NCBI RefSeq assembly: GCF_049800915.1
Contig: NZ_JBNAFY010000001.1
Span: 124,001-188,000 of the forward strand
Length of the DNA stretch: 64,000 nt
From: Amaricoccus macauensis_A
GTDB taxonomy: Bacteria > Pseudomonadota > Alphaproteobacteria > Rhodobacterales > Rhodobacteraceae
Direction: 5' to 3'
The notes beneath the pieces are model-generated. The model searched no databases and was not told the DNA's origin. It worked only from the letters and a program-made list of their open reading frames with translations. The stretch's first letter is position 1; every line of letters starts with the position of its first letter. Made by a program: the position numbers and the translations under genes. This document shows, piece by piece, positions 44,305 to 53,573 of the stretch.

Positions 44305-45662
44305 TCTCGCGCTCAATTCGACTACGCCTCTTGCTTGTCGGCGGGTTGGCCGTGGTGGTTCTGCTGGCCGTCGGCTCGGCCGGGCTCACGGCGCTCTTCG
44401 AACGTCACGCGGAACGCCGGGCCGCTGATGAACTGTCGGCCGATCTCGACCAGTTGCTGGCGGGAATCGAGCGATCCGATGAGGGAGCCCTCGAGGTCAG
44501 TCTGCCCCCGGCGGACCAGCGTTACCATCTGCCGCTCTCGGGTCGCTACTGGCAGGTGGAGATCGACGGCGTCACCACCATCTCGCGCTCGCTCTGGGAT
44601 ACCACTCTCGAATTGCCATTGGCCGATGCGGTTCTCGGGGCGTTGCGGTCCTACGACATCGAAGGCCCGGAAGGCGAAGGCCTGTTGGTGCTTGAGCGAA
44701 GGGCCGTGCTCCAACCGGCGCTCGGGGGCGGGAATGTCCGCGCCGTCGTGGCCATGGATCGAATCGAGTTGCGTGCAGCAGCGCGCAGCTTTCTTCGCGA
44801 CCTGAGCCCTTTTCTCTGTCTTCTCGGTGTCATGCTGGTCGCTGGCGGCTGGGTGCAGGTGGCCATCGGCCTCAAACCACTTGCAGCGGTCGGAGAGCGG
44901 GTCGTCGCCGTGCGTTCGGGTGCCGCGAGCAGATTGGGAGACGGTTTCCCCGGGGAAGTGCAGCCGCTAGTCGCGGAAGTCGATGCGCTGATTGCTTCGC
45001 GCGAGGTTGCCGTGGCGAAAGCCCGGACGCGGGCATCGGATCTCGCGCATGCCCTCAAGACACCGCTTCAGGCCCTCATAGGTGAGGCGGACAGGTTGCG
45101 GAACACAGGCAATTCGGAAAGCGCGGAGAGCATAGAGGACATCGCGCAGGCCATCGAGCGGCATGTGCAGCGCGAACTCTCCCGCGCACGCATTGCAGCG
45201 ACCGGCTGGGCTGCATCCTGCTCGCCGACCACCGTGATTGCCCCGTTGGTCCGTGTCCTGCAGCGTACACCGGATGGGCAAAGACTGCGGTGGGTCGTCG
45301 AAGGTGCGGAGAACGTTCGGGCCCGAATTGATTCGGGCGATCTGACTGAAGCCCTGGGCGGGCTGCTGGAGAATGCCGCCCGCCACGCCCGAACGGAGGT
45401 CCGCGTGCGTGTCACGGGGGCAGCTCAGGAAGTCCGGATCGCTGTCAGGGACGATGGGAAGGGGGTTCCGGATGCTGAACTGGCCCGCCTCAGGCTTCGC
45501 GGTGCGCGTCTCGATATTTCCGAACCGGGTTCTGGCCTAGGGCTCGCGATCACGTCCGAGATCTGTGAGGCCGCCGGGGGCGAATTGCTCCTGGGAAACG
45601 TTTTAGACGGGTTCGAAAGTATCATAAGACTACGAGGCGTCGCCGAAAAGGCTGCAAGCTGA
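44301..45662 (+). CDS. Sensor histidine kinase
   Basis: 453 aa, GTG start. Two membrane helices (~10-32 and ~165-190) enclose a periplasmic domain. A HAMP-like linker precedes the H-box ASDLAHALKTPLQAL and the ATPase motifs LENAARHA, VRDDGKGVPD and GSGLGLAIT. QseC/PhoQ-like architecture. Partner of the preceding regulator; with PepSY upstream it makes a complete sensing unit, and a small RTX protein gene follows. Confidence 0.94.
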   Translation: MISRSIRLRLLLVGGLAVVVLLAVGSAGLTALFERHAERRAADELSADLDQLLAGIERSDEGALEVSLPPADQRYHLPLSGRYWQVEIDGVTTISRSLWDTTLELPLADAVLGALRSYDIEGPEGEGLLVLERRAVLQPALGGGNVRAVVAMDRIELRAAARSFLRDLSPFLCLLGVMLVAGGWVQVAIGLKPLAAVGERVVAVRSGAASRLGDGFPGEVQPLVAEVDALIASREVAVAKARTRASDLAHALKTPLQALIGEADRLRNTGNSESAESIEDIAQAIERHVQRELSRARIAATGWAASCSPTTVIAPLVRVLQRTPDGQRLRWVVEGAENVRARIDSGDLTEALGGLLENAARHARTEVRVRVTGAAQEVRIAVRDDGKGVPDAELARLRLRGARLDISEPGSGLGLAITSEICEAAGGELLLGNVLDGFESIIRLRGVAEKAAS

Positions 45663-45770
45663 CAGAAGTCTGACATCGTCCGTCAGACTGGGGTCAGAGA
45701 AGATTGTTATTACGAATTTCAGCCGCACGACGAGTGGCGCATTTCATATTGGAACGTGGGAGTTGAAAGC

Positions 45771-46406
45771 ATGGCCAAGATTACGGGAACAGATGAGAAC
45801 GACGATCTTCGCGGCACTTCATCTGCAGACAAGATCTACGGTCAACTCGGAATCGACGATATCGAGGGGCGGAGCGGAAATGACAAGATCTACGGAGGCG
45901 GCGGCAACGATGAGATAGAGGCCGGCAGCGGCAATGATACGGTCAAGGCCGGCGACGGCGTGGACGAGATCGACGGCGATGACGGCAACGATGTCCTATA
46001 TGGCGGAAAAGGGTCGGACGAGATCGACGGCGATGACGGCAAGGACAAGCTGCTTGGCCAAAAAGGGCGGGACGAGCTCGATGGCGGCAACGGCAGGGAC
46101 ACCCTGAAGGGCGGCGAGGGGCGTGATACACTCGAAGGGGGCAACGGTGACGACCGGCTTTATGGCGGGGCCGGCGCGGATGTCTTCGAATTCGAGGAAG
46201 GCGACGATAACGACGTCATCTACGACTTCGAGCTCGGGTCCGACCGTATCGATCTGACGGACTACGACTTCTCGAGTTTTTCTTCGGTGGAGAACAAGGC
46301 GGAACAGTCAGGCGACAACGTGATCCTGGCTCTGACTTCGAATGACAGCATCAAGATCAAGAACATGGATCTCGATGATCTCGACGCGGGGGATTTCATT
46401 CTCTGA
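45771..46406 (+). CDS. Small RTX calcium-binding protein, probable T1SS substrate
   Basis: 211 aa without signal peptide. Residues ~10-135 consist of about a dozen RTX nonapeptides (YGGGGNDEI, YGGKGSDEI, LEGGNGDDRL), followed by an M10-type C-terminal region (DVIYDFELGSDRIDLTDYDF) and a terminal DLDAGDFIL, a classical type I secretion end. GGGAG lies 9 bases before the ATG. No enzymatic domain, so it may be a structural or surface-layer-like protein. Located 108 bases after the histidine kinase. Confidence 0.92.
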   Translation: MAKITGTDENDDLRGTSSADKIYGQLGIDDIEGRSGNDKIYGGGGNDEIEAGSGNDTVKAGDGVDEIDGDDGNDVLYGGKGSDEIDGDDGKDKLLGQKGRDELDGGNGRDTLKGGEGRDTLEGGNGDDRLYGGAGADVFEFEEGDDNDVIYDFELGSDRIDLTDYDFSSFSSVENKAEQSGDNVILALTSNDSIKIKNMDLDDLDAGDFIL

Positions 46407-46763
46407 AGCCCCTGCTGGGAATATGGATACCACGCACAGGCGCCGGCCCTTCTTTCGAGGGGGCGGTGTTTACCTTTTCGCAATTCGGGGGCGGAAGCTG
46501 CTTTTGCGCGGCGCTAGAGTAACTGATGAAGCACTCAAGCGAGCGATGGACACTGTGGCATGAAAGGGCGAGTGGTTGCGCGATGCATGGGCATTTCCAA
46601 GCCTCAAAGTGCCGACTATGATCCCGCGAGAGAAACACGCGGCACTTCGGCGTGCCACTCGCATTGGGACCCATAAAACGATCCGCAATGCGGCGTGCAA
46701 CACTAAATACGGCCTCAAGACCGTGTGGGTATTTCGAGGAAACAAACGATTGGAGCAACCGCC
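46407..46763. other. Gene-free spacer after the RTX gene
   Basis: No credible gene in 357 bases. A bulged hairpin (CGCC-CCCT / AGGG-GGCG) at about 46439-46470 followed by TTTACCTTTT may end the RTX transcript. A promoter for the next gene is expected near its end. Confidence 0.45.
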
Positions 46764-47657
46764 ATGGAAACCGGGGTGGACCTTGCAGGGCCAGAGGGCC
46801 GTGCCGGCCGCGAAGGCAGGATGAAATACTTCACGTCATCGGATGGGTTGAAGCTTGCCTATTTCGATGAGGGCTCCGGCATGCCGATGGTATGTTTGCC
46901 GGGTCTCAGCAGGAACAGTGAGGATTTCGAACCGGTTGCTGCGGCTTTCAGTGATCGGGCCCGGATCATCCGTCTCGATCTGCGCGGACGTGGAGAATCG
47001 GAATACGACAAGAATTTCTCGAACTACAATGTCATGGTCGAAGCTAGGGATGTGGTGGAACTGCTTGACCATCTTGGCCTGGATCGCGCCGTCGTATTCG
47101 GTACATCTCGCGGCGGTCTTATTGCGCTCGCTCTGGCCGGAACTGAACGTGGTCGGCTTTCGGGTATCATTTTCAACGACATTGGTCCGCATATCGATCC
47201 GACGGGAATGGCACGGATCGTTCGGACCCTTGGCATTCTGCCCCCGGAGGAGACGCTCGAGCCCTACATTCGCCGTTTTGCGGCCGAGAGCGCGGAACAG
47301 TTTCCCGGCGTGACCTACGAACATTGGCGCACCTATGTCAGCCGGACATTGCAGGAAACACCGGATGGTCTCGAATATCGTTACGACACGAAGATCCGTG
47401 ACGCGGTGCTCGCGAGCCTTGAGGCCGGAAACTGGCCTGACCTCTGGCCGCTCCTAGATCAGTGCGAGGGGTTGCCTCTCCTGTTGCTCAAGGGTGAGAA
47501 CAGCGACATCCTGTCTTACGAAACCGCCGAAGAAATGCACCGCCGCCGACCCGACATGGACTACGTCATCGTCAAGGATCGGGGGCATATCCCGTTCCTC
47601 GATGAACCCGAAGCACAGGCGGCGATCGGCAAATACATAGAGGCTCTGAAGAATTGA
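46764..47657 (+). CDS. Alpha/beta hydrolase
   Basis: 297 aa from ATG 46764 (GGAG 8 bases upstream); ATG 46821, which starts the conserved MKYFTSSDGLKLAYFDEG, is a good alternative. The nucleophile elbow is VVFGTSRGGLIAL (Ser115), the oxyanion region LPGLSRNSEDF, and the catalytic His is in KDRGHIPFLDEPE. The esterase/lactonase class cannot be resolved further. The stop overlaps the TTG start of the dehydratase, implying coupled expression. Confidence 0.9.
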   Translation: METGVDLAGPEGRAGREGRMKYFTSSDGLKLAYFDEGSGMPMVCLPGLSRNSEDFEPVAAAFSDRARIIRLDLRGRGESEYDKNFSNYNVMVEARDVVELLDHLGLDRAVVFGTSRGGLIALALAGTERGRLSGIIFNDIGPHIDPTGMARIVRTLGILPPEETLEPYIRRFAAESAEQFPGVTYEHWRTYVSRTLQETPDGLEYRYDTKIRDAVLASLEAGNWPDLWPLLDQCEGLPLLLLKGENSDILSYETAEEMHRRRPDMDYVIVKDRGHIPFLDEPEAQAAIGKYIEALKN

Positions 47658-48625
47658 CTGACATACGGCGCATCGAAGCCGCTCGCACACGGCTTGCGGG
47701 CAATATTCGTCGCACACCGCTTCTCCATGCGCCTTCCCTCGATCGGATCGCGGGGAGGCGTATTCTCGTGAAGGCCGAATGCCTCCAGATCACCGGGTCC
47801 TTCAAGGCGCGCGGGGCCTGGTCGGCGATCTCGGCGCTTCCCGAGGACGTGCGGGCGCGGGGGATCTTGGCCTATTCCTCCGGGAACCATGCGCAGGGCA
47901 TAGCCTGGGCGGCAGCGAAGCACGGGGTATCGGCGGTGATCGTGATGCCTGAAGATGCGCCGGCTGCGAAGGTTGCCGGGACCAAGGGATATGGTGCGGA
48001 AGTCGTGCAGTACGATCGCGCGCGGGAGAGTCGCGAAGACATCGGTCGCGCCTTGGCGGCCGAGCGTGGCCTCACACTCATACCCCCGTATGATTTCCCT
48101 GACGTGATCGCAGGCCAGGGTACTGCCGGGCTGGAAATTGCCGAGCAGGCCGCGGAGGCCGGGGTGAACCAGGCGGACGTGCTGGTCTGTTGCGGAGGTG
48201 GCGGGCTGTCTTCCGGTATCGCGCTGAGCCTTGCTGCAACGGCTCCCGGGCTCAGGATGCGGCCTGTCGAGCCCGTCGGGTTCGACGATGTGAAGAGATC
48301 GCTCGAAACGGGCGAGCGGCAGAAGAACGCGGCACTGACGGGCTCGATCTGCGACGCAATCCTGACGCCCGAGCCCGGAGAGCTCACGTTTCCGATCCTT
48401 AGGCAGCACGCCGGGCCGGGCCTGCTCGTTTCGGATGAGGAAGCGCTAGAGGCCGTGGGGCTAGCCTATCGCCACCTAAAAATTGTGGTCGAGCCCGGTG
48501 GAGCAGTCGCACTGGCGGCGGCGATGTTCCGGTCCGACGAGGTCCCAGGTGATGCGGTGATCGCGGTCGCGAGCGGCGGAAACGTGGATTCCGCGCTGTT
48601 CTCCAAGGCAATAGCAAACGCCTAG
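47654..48625 (+). CDS. PLP-dependent threonine/serine dehydratase
   Basis: 323 aa, TTG start overlapping the hydrolase stop. The PLP Lys51 lies in TGSFKARGA, the substrate loop is SSGNHAQGIA, and the Gly-rich phosphate loop is CCGGGGLSSG. It removes water and ammonia from Thr or Ser to give 2-oxobutyrate or pyruvate. It lacks the C-terminal ACT regulatory domain of biosynthetic IlvA, so it is the short catabolic or racemase-like type (TdcB/serine racemase). Confidence 0.92.
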   Translation: MTDIRRIEAARTRLAGNIRRTPLLHAPSLDRIAGRRILVKAECLQITGSFKARGAWSAISALPEDVRARGILAYSSGNHAQGIAWAAAKHGVSAVIVMPEDAPAAKVAGTKGYGAEVVQYDRARESREDIGRALAAERGLTLIPPYDFPDVIAGQGTAGLEIAEQAAEAGVNQADVLVCCGGGGLSSGIALSLAATAPGLRMRPVEPVGFDDVKRSLETGERQKNAALTGSICDAILTPEPGELTFPILRQHAGPGLLVSDEEALEAVGLAYRHLKIVVEPGGAVALAAAMFRSDEVPGDAVIAVASGGNVDSALFSKAIANA

Positions 48626-48637
48626 AGAGACCGACGT

Positions 48638-48668
48638 GGCGGCCGGGAAGACAAGATCCCGTACCGCC
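48638..48668. terminator. Hairpin between convergent genes
   Basis: GGCGG-CC-GGGA ... TCCC-GTA-CCGCC gives a two-part stem between the dehydratase and the convergent binding-protein gene. No T-tract. Confidence 0.5.
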
Positions 48669-48680
48669 AAGTCATTAAAA

Positions 48681-49526
48681 TCAGGGCAGTTCGGGCGCGA
48701 TCAGAAAAAGCGCCTGGAGTGCGAGGCCGGGCTGCGCGCCGGCGAAATTGTCCGCGAAGGTCTGTTCGACGGTTCCATTCGAGTAAAGGTGGCTGAGAGC
48801 GCGATCCACGGCGAGGCGGAAATCCGCATCGCCCCGGCGAAGGGCAAGCCCCTGCTTCTCGACTGTCAGGGTATTGTCGGAAATGGCGAACCGCTCGGAC
48901 ATGTCGCTTCTGTAGAAGAGCCCGTAGAGGATCGACTGGTCACCGAAATAGGCGGAGATCTCCCCATTTTCCAGCGCGGCGAGACCGGCTTCGTGATCCT
49001 CAAAACCGATGATTTCTGCCGAGAGTTCAGCAGCTTCCAGGGAGTTTGTCAGAATTTCCTGTGTTGTCGTGCCGCTCCGGACGCCGATGGATTTCCCCTC
49101 GAGTTCGGAGAGATCTCTCTCTGCCTCGATCGGCATGAGGACGGCGGTGCCATCCACGAAAACCGGCAGGGAGAAGTCGACCTGTGCCCGGCGCTCGATG
49201 GTGATGGTCGCGGCGCCGCAGAGGAGATCGATTTCGCCGTTGGCGACTTTTTCAAAACGATTCTCGGTGGTTACGGGGATGAAGTTCGCCGTGAGGTCGT
49301 CCAGATCAAGGTCGATGGCCAGAAGCTCCGCCACGCGGGCGCAGAGCATCGGCGTGTAGCCGCGAGGCTGATTGCCCTCACCGAGATAGGACAGGGGGGC
49401 TGCATCGGTTCGAAAGCCCAGCCGTAGCTCGCCTGTTTCTTTAATGCGATCAATGGTTTGCGCCGACGTGGGCAAGGCGGCGAAGGTCGCGAAAAGGGCT
49501 AGGGCAATGCTGACAGCGCGTCTCAT
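48681..49526 (-). CDS. Periplasmic amino-acid-binding protein (SBP family 3)
   Basis: 281 aa. Signal peptide MRRAVSIALALFATFAALPTSAQ, then a family 3 solute-binding protein (IKETGELRLGFRTDAAPLSYLGEG, NRFEKVANGEIDLLCGAATITIERR, GKSIGVRSGTTT, ALRRGDADFRLAVDRAL). It should deliver polar amino acids to an ABC permease, but no permease or ATPase gene lies beside it, so it is an orphan. ATG 49526 has GGAG 7 bases upstream; the open frame extends to 49823 without signal-peptide logic. Confidence 0.9.
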   Translation of the reverse strand: MRRAVSIALALFATFAALPTSAQTIDRIKETGELRLGFRTDAAPLSYLGEGNQPRGYTPMLCARVAELLAIDLDLDDLTANFIPVTTENRFEKVANGEIDLLCGAATITIERRAQVDFSLPVFVDGTAVLMPIEAERDLSELEGKSIGVRSGTTTQEILTNSLEAAELSAEIIGFEDHEAGLAALENGEISAYFGDQSILYGLFYRSDMSERFAISDNTLTVEKQGLALRRGDADFRLAVDRALSHLYSNGTVEQTFADNFAGAQPGLALQALFLIAPELP

Positions 49527-49631
49527 ATGGGCTCCGGGACTGAAATTTGCGCGCAACCTATCCTGCATGGAACGGGGTTCCAAGCCGGCACCGCTCACGA
49601 AATGTGACCCGCAAATACGGCAGGATTCGCT

Positions 49632-49684
49632 GTATGGAAACAGTATGGATTCGATATGGAAACCATACTTACGCGCGACCATAC
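49632..49684. promoter_or_regulatory. Array of GTATGG-type motifs
   Basis: GTATGG at 49632, GTATGG at 49643 and ATATGG at 49654 are spaced exactly 11 bases apart, followed by the inverse CCATAC at 49663 and 49679. Five related hexamers in 53 bases, 106-158 bases before the binding-protein gene, look like a regulator-binding array. Confidence 0.5.
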
Positions 49685-49731
49685 GAACCGAATGTGCAAC
49701 GGCATGACCGCGAGGGCCATGCCGGAACCTT

Positions 49732-50475
49732 CTACTGCGTGAGACCGCCGAAAATCGACTGCACTTCGGCGGCGACCGCTTCACCGAGAACTCTGTTTGA
49801 TTGGGCGGTAAAGTGGATGCCATCCACCCCGTCGGTCTCGATCACCGAGCCGGCCGCGAAGGAATACTCCCCGGCAAGATCGGCGACCTTGGCATAGATT
49901 TCAGCCAGGGCCGCGCTCTTCTCCTTGCTCGTTTCATCGAAGGCTTCCCGTGCCTCGACCCCGATCTCGTCGCCGAGCGGTGGCGGGCTGATGAGCAGGA
50001 CGCGCGGAGCGGGATTCTCGGTGAAGGCCCAGGGCGATTCATGAACGATGTTGATCAGCTCGCCCGCGCCGAGCCCGATTTCCAGTGGCGTGCGGTCGAG
50101 ATAGGTCTTGGTGTCGTTCGTGCCGAGCATGATGATCACGAGATCGAGGGGATCGTGGCTCATGAGCGCCGCGGGCAGATACTCAGACCCGTTGAGAATG
50201 TCATCGGTCGGATCGTCGATGTTCGTGGTGCGGGCGCTCAGGCCCTCGACGACGATGCTGTAGTCGTCACCAAGCGTCTCGGCCATGGCGGCAGTCCAGC
50301 GGTCTTCCGGAGCGTGCCGGGTGGTCGGAACCACGGGGGAGGTCGGCACCCATCCCCATGTGAGACTGTCTCCGAAGACGAGGATGTTTTTGGTCTCGGA
50401 GTCCTGGGCGAGGCCGGGGCTTGCAGCCGCACCAAAGAGCGTGGCCAGGAGAACGGCGGTGCCGACGTGTTTCAT
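49732..50475 (-). CDS. SGNH/GDSL-family lipase or arylesterase
   Basis: 247 aa with signal peptide (MKHVGTAVLLATLFGAAASPGLAQ). The four SGNH blocks are present: FGDSLTWG (Ser37), the Gly/Asn block VEGLSARTTNID, MLGTNDTKTYL, and GVDGIHFTAQ with catalytic Asp-His. A periplasmic or secreted esterase resembling TesA-type arylesterases. GAGG lies 9 bases before the ATG. Confidence 0.92.
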   Translation of the reverse strand: MKHVGTAVLLATLFGAAASPGLAQDSETKNILVFGDSLTWGWVPTSPVVPTTRHAPEDRWTAAMAETLGDDYSIVVEGLSARTTNIDDPTDDILNGSEYLPAALMSHDPLDLVIIMLGTNDTKTYLDRTPLEIGLGAGELINIVHESPWAFTENPAPRVLLISPPPLGDEIGVEAREAFDETSKEKSAALAEIYAKVADLAGEYSFAAGSVIETDGVDGIHFTAQSNRVLGEAVAAEVQSIFGGLTQ

Positions 50476-50867
50476 GTGGGGTTTCCTCTTCCGGTGCGCG
50501 ACGGTTGATCCGCCGCGTCATCCGCCTGTATCCGGCGGTTCGTGAGGTTAGCCCGGCCCGTTGCCTTGCGCGAATTGCGACCATTGTCGGGGGTGAATTC
50601 GCCTTTGACAGGTGGCAGCGCGGGGAAGGGGTGCCCCCGGAAAGGGAGGGCGGCATGTGCGACGATGGCGGGGTTGCGGTGCCCGGTTTCGCTCTCGGAA
50701 CGGTGAACGGCTTCGTCGATCGTGGCGAGCGATATGGGGAAGTCGACGGGCAGCACCCTGGGGTGTTCGGGAATATCGTCCGGGACATTCCCGAGGTGCT
50801 GCCTGAAGTTTCGGCGCCGCCGCATCCGGAAATTACCGTGGTGCGGAAGCGCCGATGTGCCGGAGGT
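50476..50867. other. Intergenic region without a supported gene
   Basis: 392 bases between the esterase and the dehydrogenase genes. A 117-aa minus-strand frame (50472-50825) overlaps the esterase start but has His/Pro/Arg-rich composition and no motif; I do not call it. Confidence 0.45.
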
Positions 50868-53357
50868 CTACCCGTCGGCGCGGATGGTCGCGTTCTTCGG
50901 GTCGTAGGGCGAGTCCTCGGTGATTTCGGCGTCCCAGAGCCGGTCGAACATCTTCACCTTCAGCTTCGTGCCGGGTTTCGCGAGATCGGGGCGGACATAG
51001 CCCATGCCGACCGACTTGCCGAAGGCCACGGAATAGCCGCCCGAGGTCAGCCGGCCGACCTTGGTGTCGCCATCATAGAGGGCTTCCCGGCCCCAGGGAT
51101 CGGCATCTTCCGGTCCGTCGATCAGGAGCGTGACGCAGAGCGAGCGGATGCCTTTTCCCTCCATCGCGGCCTTGCCGTGGAAATCCTTGGACAGGTCCAC
51201 GAAGCGGTCGAGCCCGGCTTCGAGCGGCGTGGCGTCCCGGCCCAGTTCGGTGCCGAAGGCGCGGTAGCTCTTTTCCTGCCGCAGCCAGTTCTGCGCGCGG
51301 GCACCCACGAGCTTGAGGCCATGCGGTTCGCCGGCTTCCATGAGCCTGTCGAAGAGGTGGTTCTGCATCTCCATCGGGTGATGCAGCTCCCAGCCGAGTT
51401 CGCCGGTGTAGGCCACGCGGATGGCGGTGGTGGGCACCATCTTCAGCTCGATGTTCTGCGCCGAAAGCCACGGGAAGCGCTTGTTCGACAGGGCGGTTGC
51501 GGGCTCGGGGTCACTGATGAGCTGCGAAAGGACATCACGGGATTTCGGGCCCGCAATGGCAAAGACGCCGAACTGGGTGGTGACGTCCGCCAGATACATC
51601 GGGCCGAACTCGGCGATCTTGTCGTCGATCGCCTTCATCAGGAAGTCCTGATCGTAATTGTGCCAGGCGCCGGCGGAGACGAGGTAGTAGCTGTCCTCGC
51701 CGGTGCGCACGATGGTGTATTCCGTGCGCGTGGTGCCATTGGCCGTGAGCGCGTAAGTCAGGTTGATGCGGCCCACCTTCGGCAGCTTGTTGCAGGTAAA
51801 CCAGTCGAGAAACGCGGTCGCGCCCGGCCCGGTCAGCACGTGCTTGGTGAAGGCGGTCGCGTCGATCAGGCCCACGCCTTCACGGACGGCCTTGGCTTCC
51901 TCGGCCGCATACTGCCACCAGCCGCCACGGCGGAAGGAGCGCGCGTCGTGGTCGTTGAAATCCTTTGGCGCGAAGTAGTTCGGGCGCTCCCAGCCGTTCA
52001 CGCAGCCGAACTGCGCGCCTTGCGCCTTCATGCGGTCGTAGCAGGGGGCCGTGCGCAGCGGGCGACAGGCCGGGCGCTCCTCGTCGGGGTGGTGGAGGAT
52101 GTAGACGTGTTCGTAGGCTTCCTCGTTCTTGCGCGCGGCGTATTCGGTGGTCATCCAGTTGCCGAAGCGCTTGGGGTCGAGCGAGGCCATGTCGATCTCG
52201 GCTTCGCCTTCCGTCATCATCTGGGCGAGGTAGTAGCCGGTGCCGCCCGCCGCCGTGATGCCGAAGGAGAAGCCCTCGGCGAGCCACATGTTGCGCAGGC
52301 CGGGCGCGGGACCCACAAGCGGGTTGCCGTCGGGGGTGTAACAGATCGGGCCGTTGAAATCGTCCTTGAGACCGGCGTTCTCGGAGGACGGGATGCGGTG
52401 GATCATCGACATGTATTCCTCCTCGATCCGGTCGAGATCGAGGGGGAAGAGGTCAGCGCGGAAGCTGTCAGGCACGCCCCATTCGAAGCGCGCGGGCGCG
52501 TTTCGCTCGTAGGGGCCGAGAATCCAGCCGCCGCGTTCCTCGCGGACATACCATTTGGCATCGGCGTCGCGCAGGACGGGATGTTCACCGTGGGTCTTGC
52601 GATACTCGAGCAGCGCCGGGTCGGGCTCGGTGACGATGAACTGGTGCTCGACCGGGATCGCGGGCATCTTGATGCCCAGCATCTTCGCGGTGCGCTGGGC
52701 GTGATTGCCTGATGCCGTCACCACATGTTCGGCGCGGACCTCGAAGGTTTCCTCGGAGGGCACGAGGTTGCCTCCTTTTTCCACCATCTTGCAGCCACGG
52801 ACGATCCATTCGGAGCCGGTCCATTCGAAGCTGTTGACCTGTGCCTTGCGGACGATCTCGACCCCGCGCTGGCGCGCGCCCTTTGCCATGGCCTGGGTGA
52901 CATCGGCGGGGTTGATGTAGCCGTCGGTGGGGTGAAAGAGCGCGCCTTCGAGATCCTCGGTGCGCACCAGCGGCCAGCGCTCCTTGATCTGGGCTGGGGA
53001 GAGCCATTCATAGGGAATGCCCACGGTTTCGGCGGTGGTGGCATAGACCATGTATTCGTCCATGCGCGCCCGTGTCTGGGCCATGCGGAGGTTGCCGACC
53101 ACGGAAAAGCCCGCGTTGAGGCCGGTTTCCTCCTCAAGCGTCTTGTAGAGCTTCACGGAGTAGTCGTGGATGTGGCTCGTGGCGAAACTCATGTTGAAGA
53201 GGGGCAGGAGGCCTGCCGCGTGCCATGTCGAGCCGGAGGTCAGCTCGTCGCGCTCGAGCAGGAGCACATCCTGCCACCCTGCCTTTGCAAGGTGATAGGC
53301 GATCGAGGCTCCGACCGCTCCGCCACCGACAACCAACGCCCGTACATGCGACTTCAT
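50868..53357 (-). CDS. Dimethylglycine/sarcosine dehydrogenase-like FAD-GcvT protein
   Basis: 829 aa. The FAD motif VVGGGAVGASIAYHLAKAG and GSTWHAAGL, whose His46 matches the covalent FAD attachment site in DMGDH and SARDH, begin a DAO domain (~1-400). A FAO_M segment and a GcvT aminomethyltransferase domain (~430-825, with LRQEKSYRAFGTELGRDATPLEAGL) follow, which would pass the methyl carbon to tetrahydrofolate. It probably demethylates dimethylglycine or a related N-methyl compound in glycine-betaine or choline breakdown. GGAGAG lies 9 bases before the ATG. No partner genes are adjacent. Confidence 0.92.
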   Translation of the reverse strand: MKSHVRALVVGGGAVGASIAYHLAKAGWQDVLLLERDELTSGSTWHAAGLLPLFNMSFATSHIHDYSVKLYKTLEEETGLNAGFSVVGNLRMAQTRARMDEYMVYATTAETVGIPYEWLSPAQIKERWPLVRTEDLEGALFHPTDGYINPADVTQAMAKGARQRGVEIVRKAQVNSFEWTGSEWIVRGCKMVEKGGNLVPSEETFEVRAEHVVTASGNHAQRTAKMLGIKMPAIPVEHQFIVTEPDPALLEYRKTHGEHPVLRDADAKWYVREERGGWILGPYERNAPARFEWGVPDSFRADLFPLDLDRIEEEYMSMIHRIPSSENAGLKDDFNGPICYTPDGNPLVGPAPGLRNMWLAEGFSFGITAAGGTGYYLAQMMTEGEAEIDMASLDPKRFGNWMTTEYAARKNEEAYEHVYILHHPDEERPACRPLRTAPCYDRMKAQGAQFGCVNGWERPNYFAPKDFNDHDARSFRRGGWWQYAAEEAKAVREGVGLIDATAFTKHVLTGPGATAFLDWFTCNKLPKVGRINLTYALTANGTTRTEYTIVRTGEDSYYLVSAGAWHNYDQDFLMKAIDDKIAEFGPMYLADVTTQFGVFAIAGPKSRDVLSQLISDPEPATALSNKRFPWLSAQNIELKMVPTTAIRVAYTGELGWELHHPMEMQNHLFDRLMEAGEPHGLKLVGARAQNWLRQEKSYRAFGTELGRDATPLEAGLDRFVDLSKDFHGKAAMEGKGIRSLCVTLLIDGPEDADPWGREALYDGDTKVGRLTSGGYSVAFGKSVGMGYVRPDLAKPGTKLKVKMFDRLWDAEITEDSPYDPKNATIRADG

Positions 53358-53573
53358 TTCCGCGACTCTCCGTGTGGGGTTCCGGGATGCACTCTGCCCG
53401 CTCGGGCGCGCGTCCGCCGCAGTTTGCCCGACGAAACGAGGTGCGATTGCGACGTGGGCATGGCTAAAATGCGGGCATTGCTTGCAGGATGAGGGCAGAA
53501 ACGCTACTTAGCCGCAGGGGTCGGCATGTCCGCTTGCGGGCAGAAATGCCGACGTGACCGGGGGAAGATGCAC

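Noticed and set aside
50472..50825. 117-codon minus-strand frame overlapping the SGNH esterase start
   Set aside because: No motif, no ribosome site and His/Pro/Arg-rich; the 4-base overlap alone is not enough.
50421..52712. 763-codon plus-strand frame opposite the dimethylglycine dehydrogenase-like gene
   Set aside because: Antisense shadow; His/Val/Arg-rich without domains.
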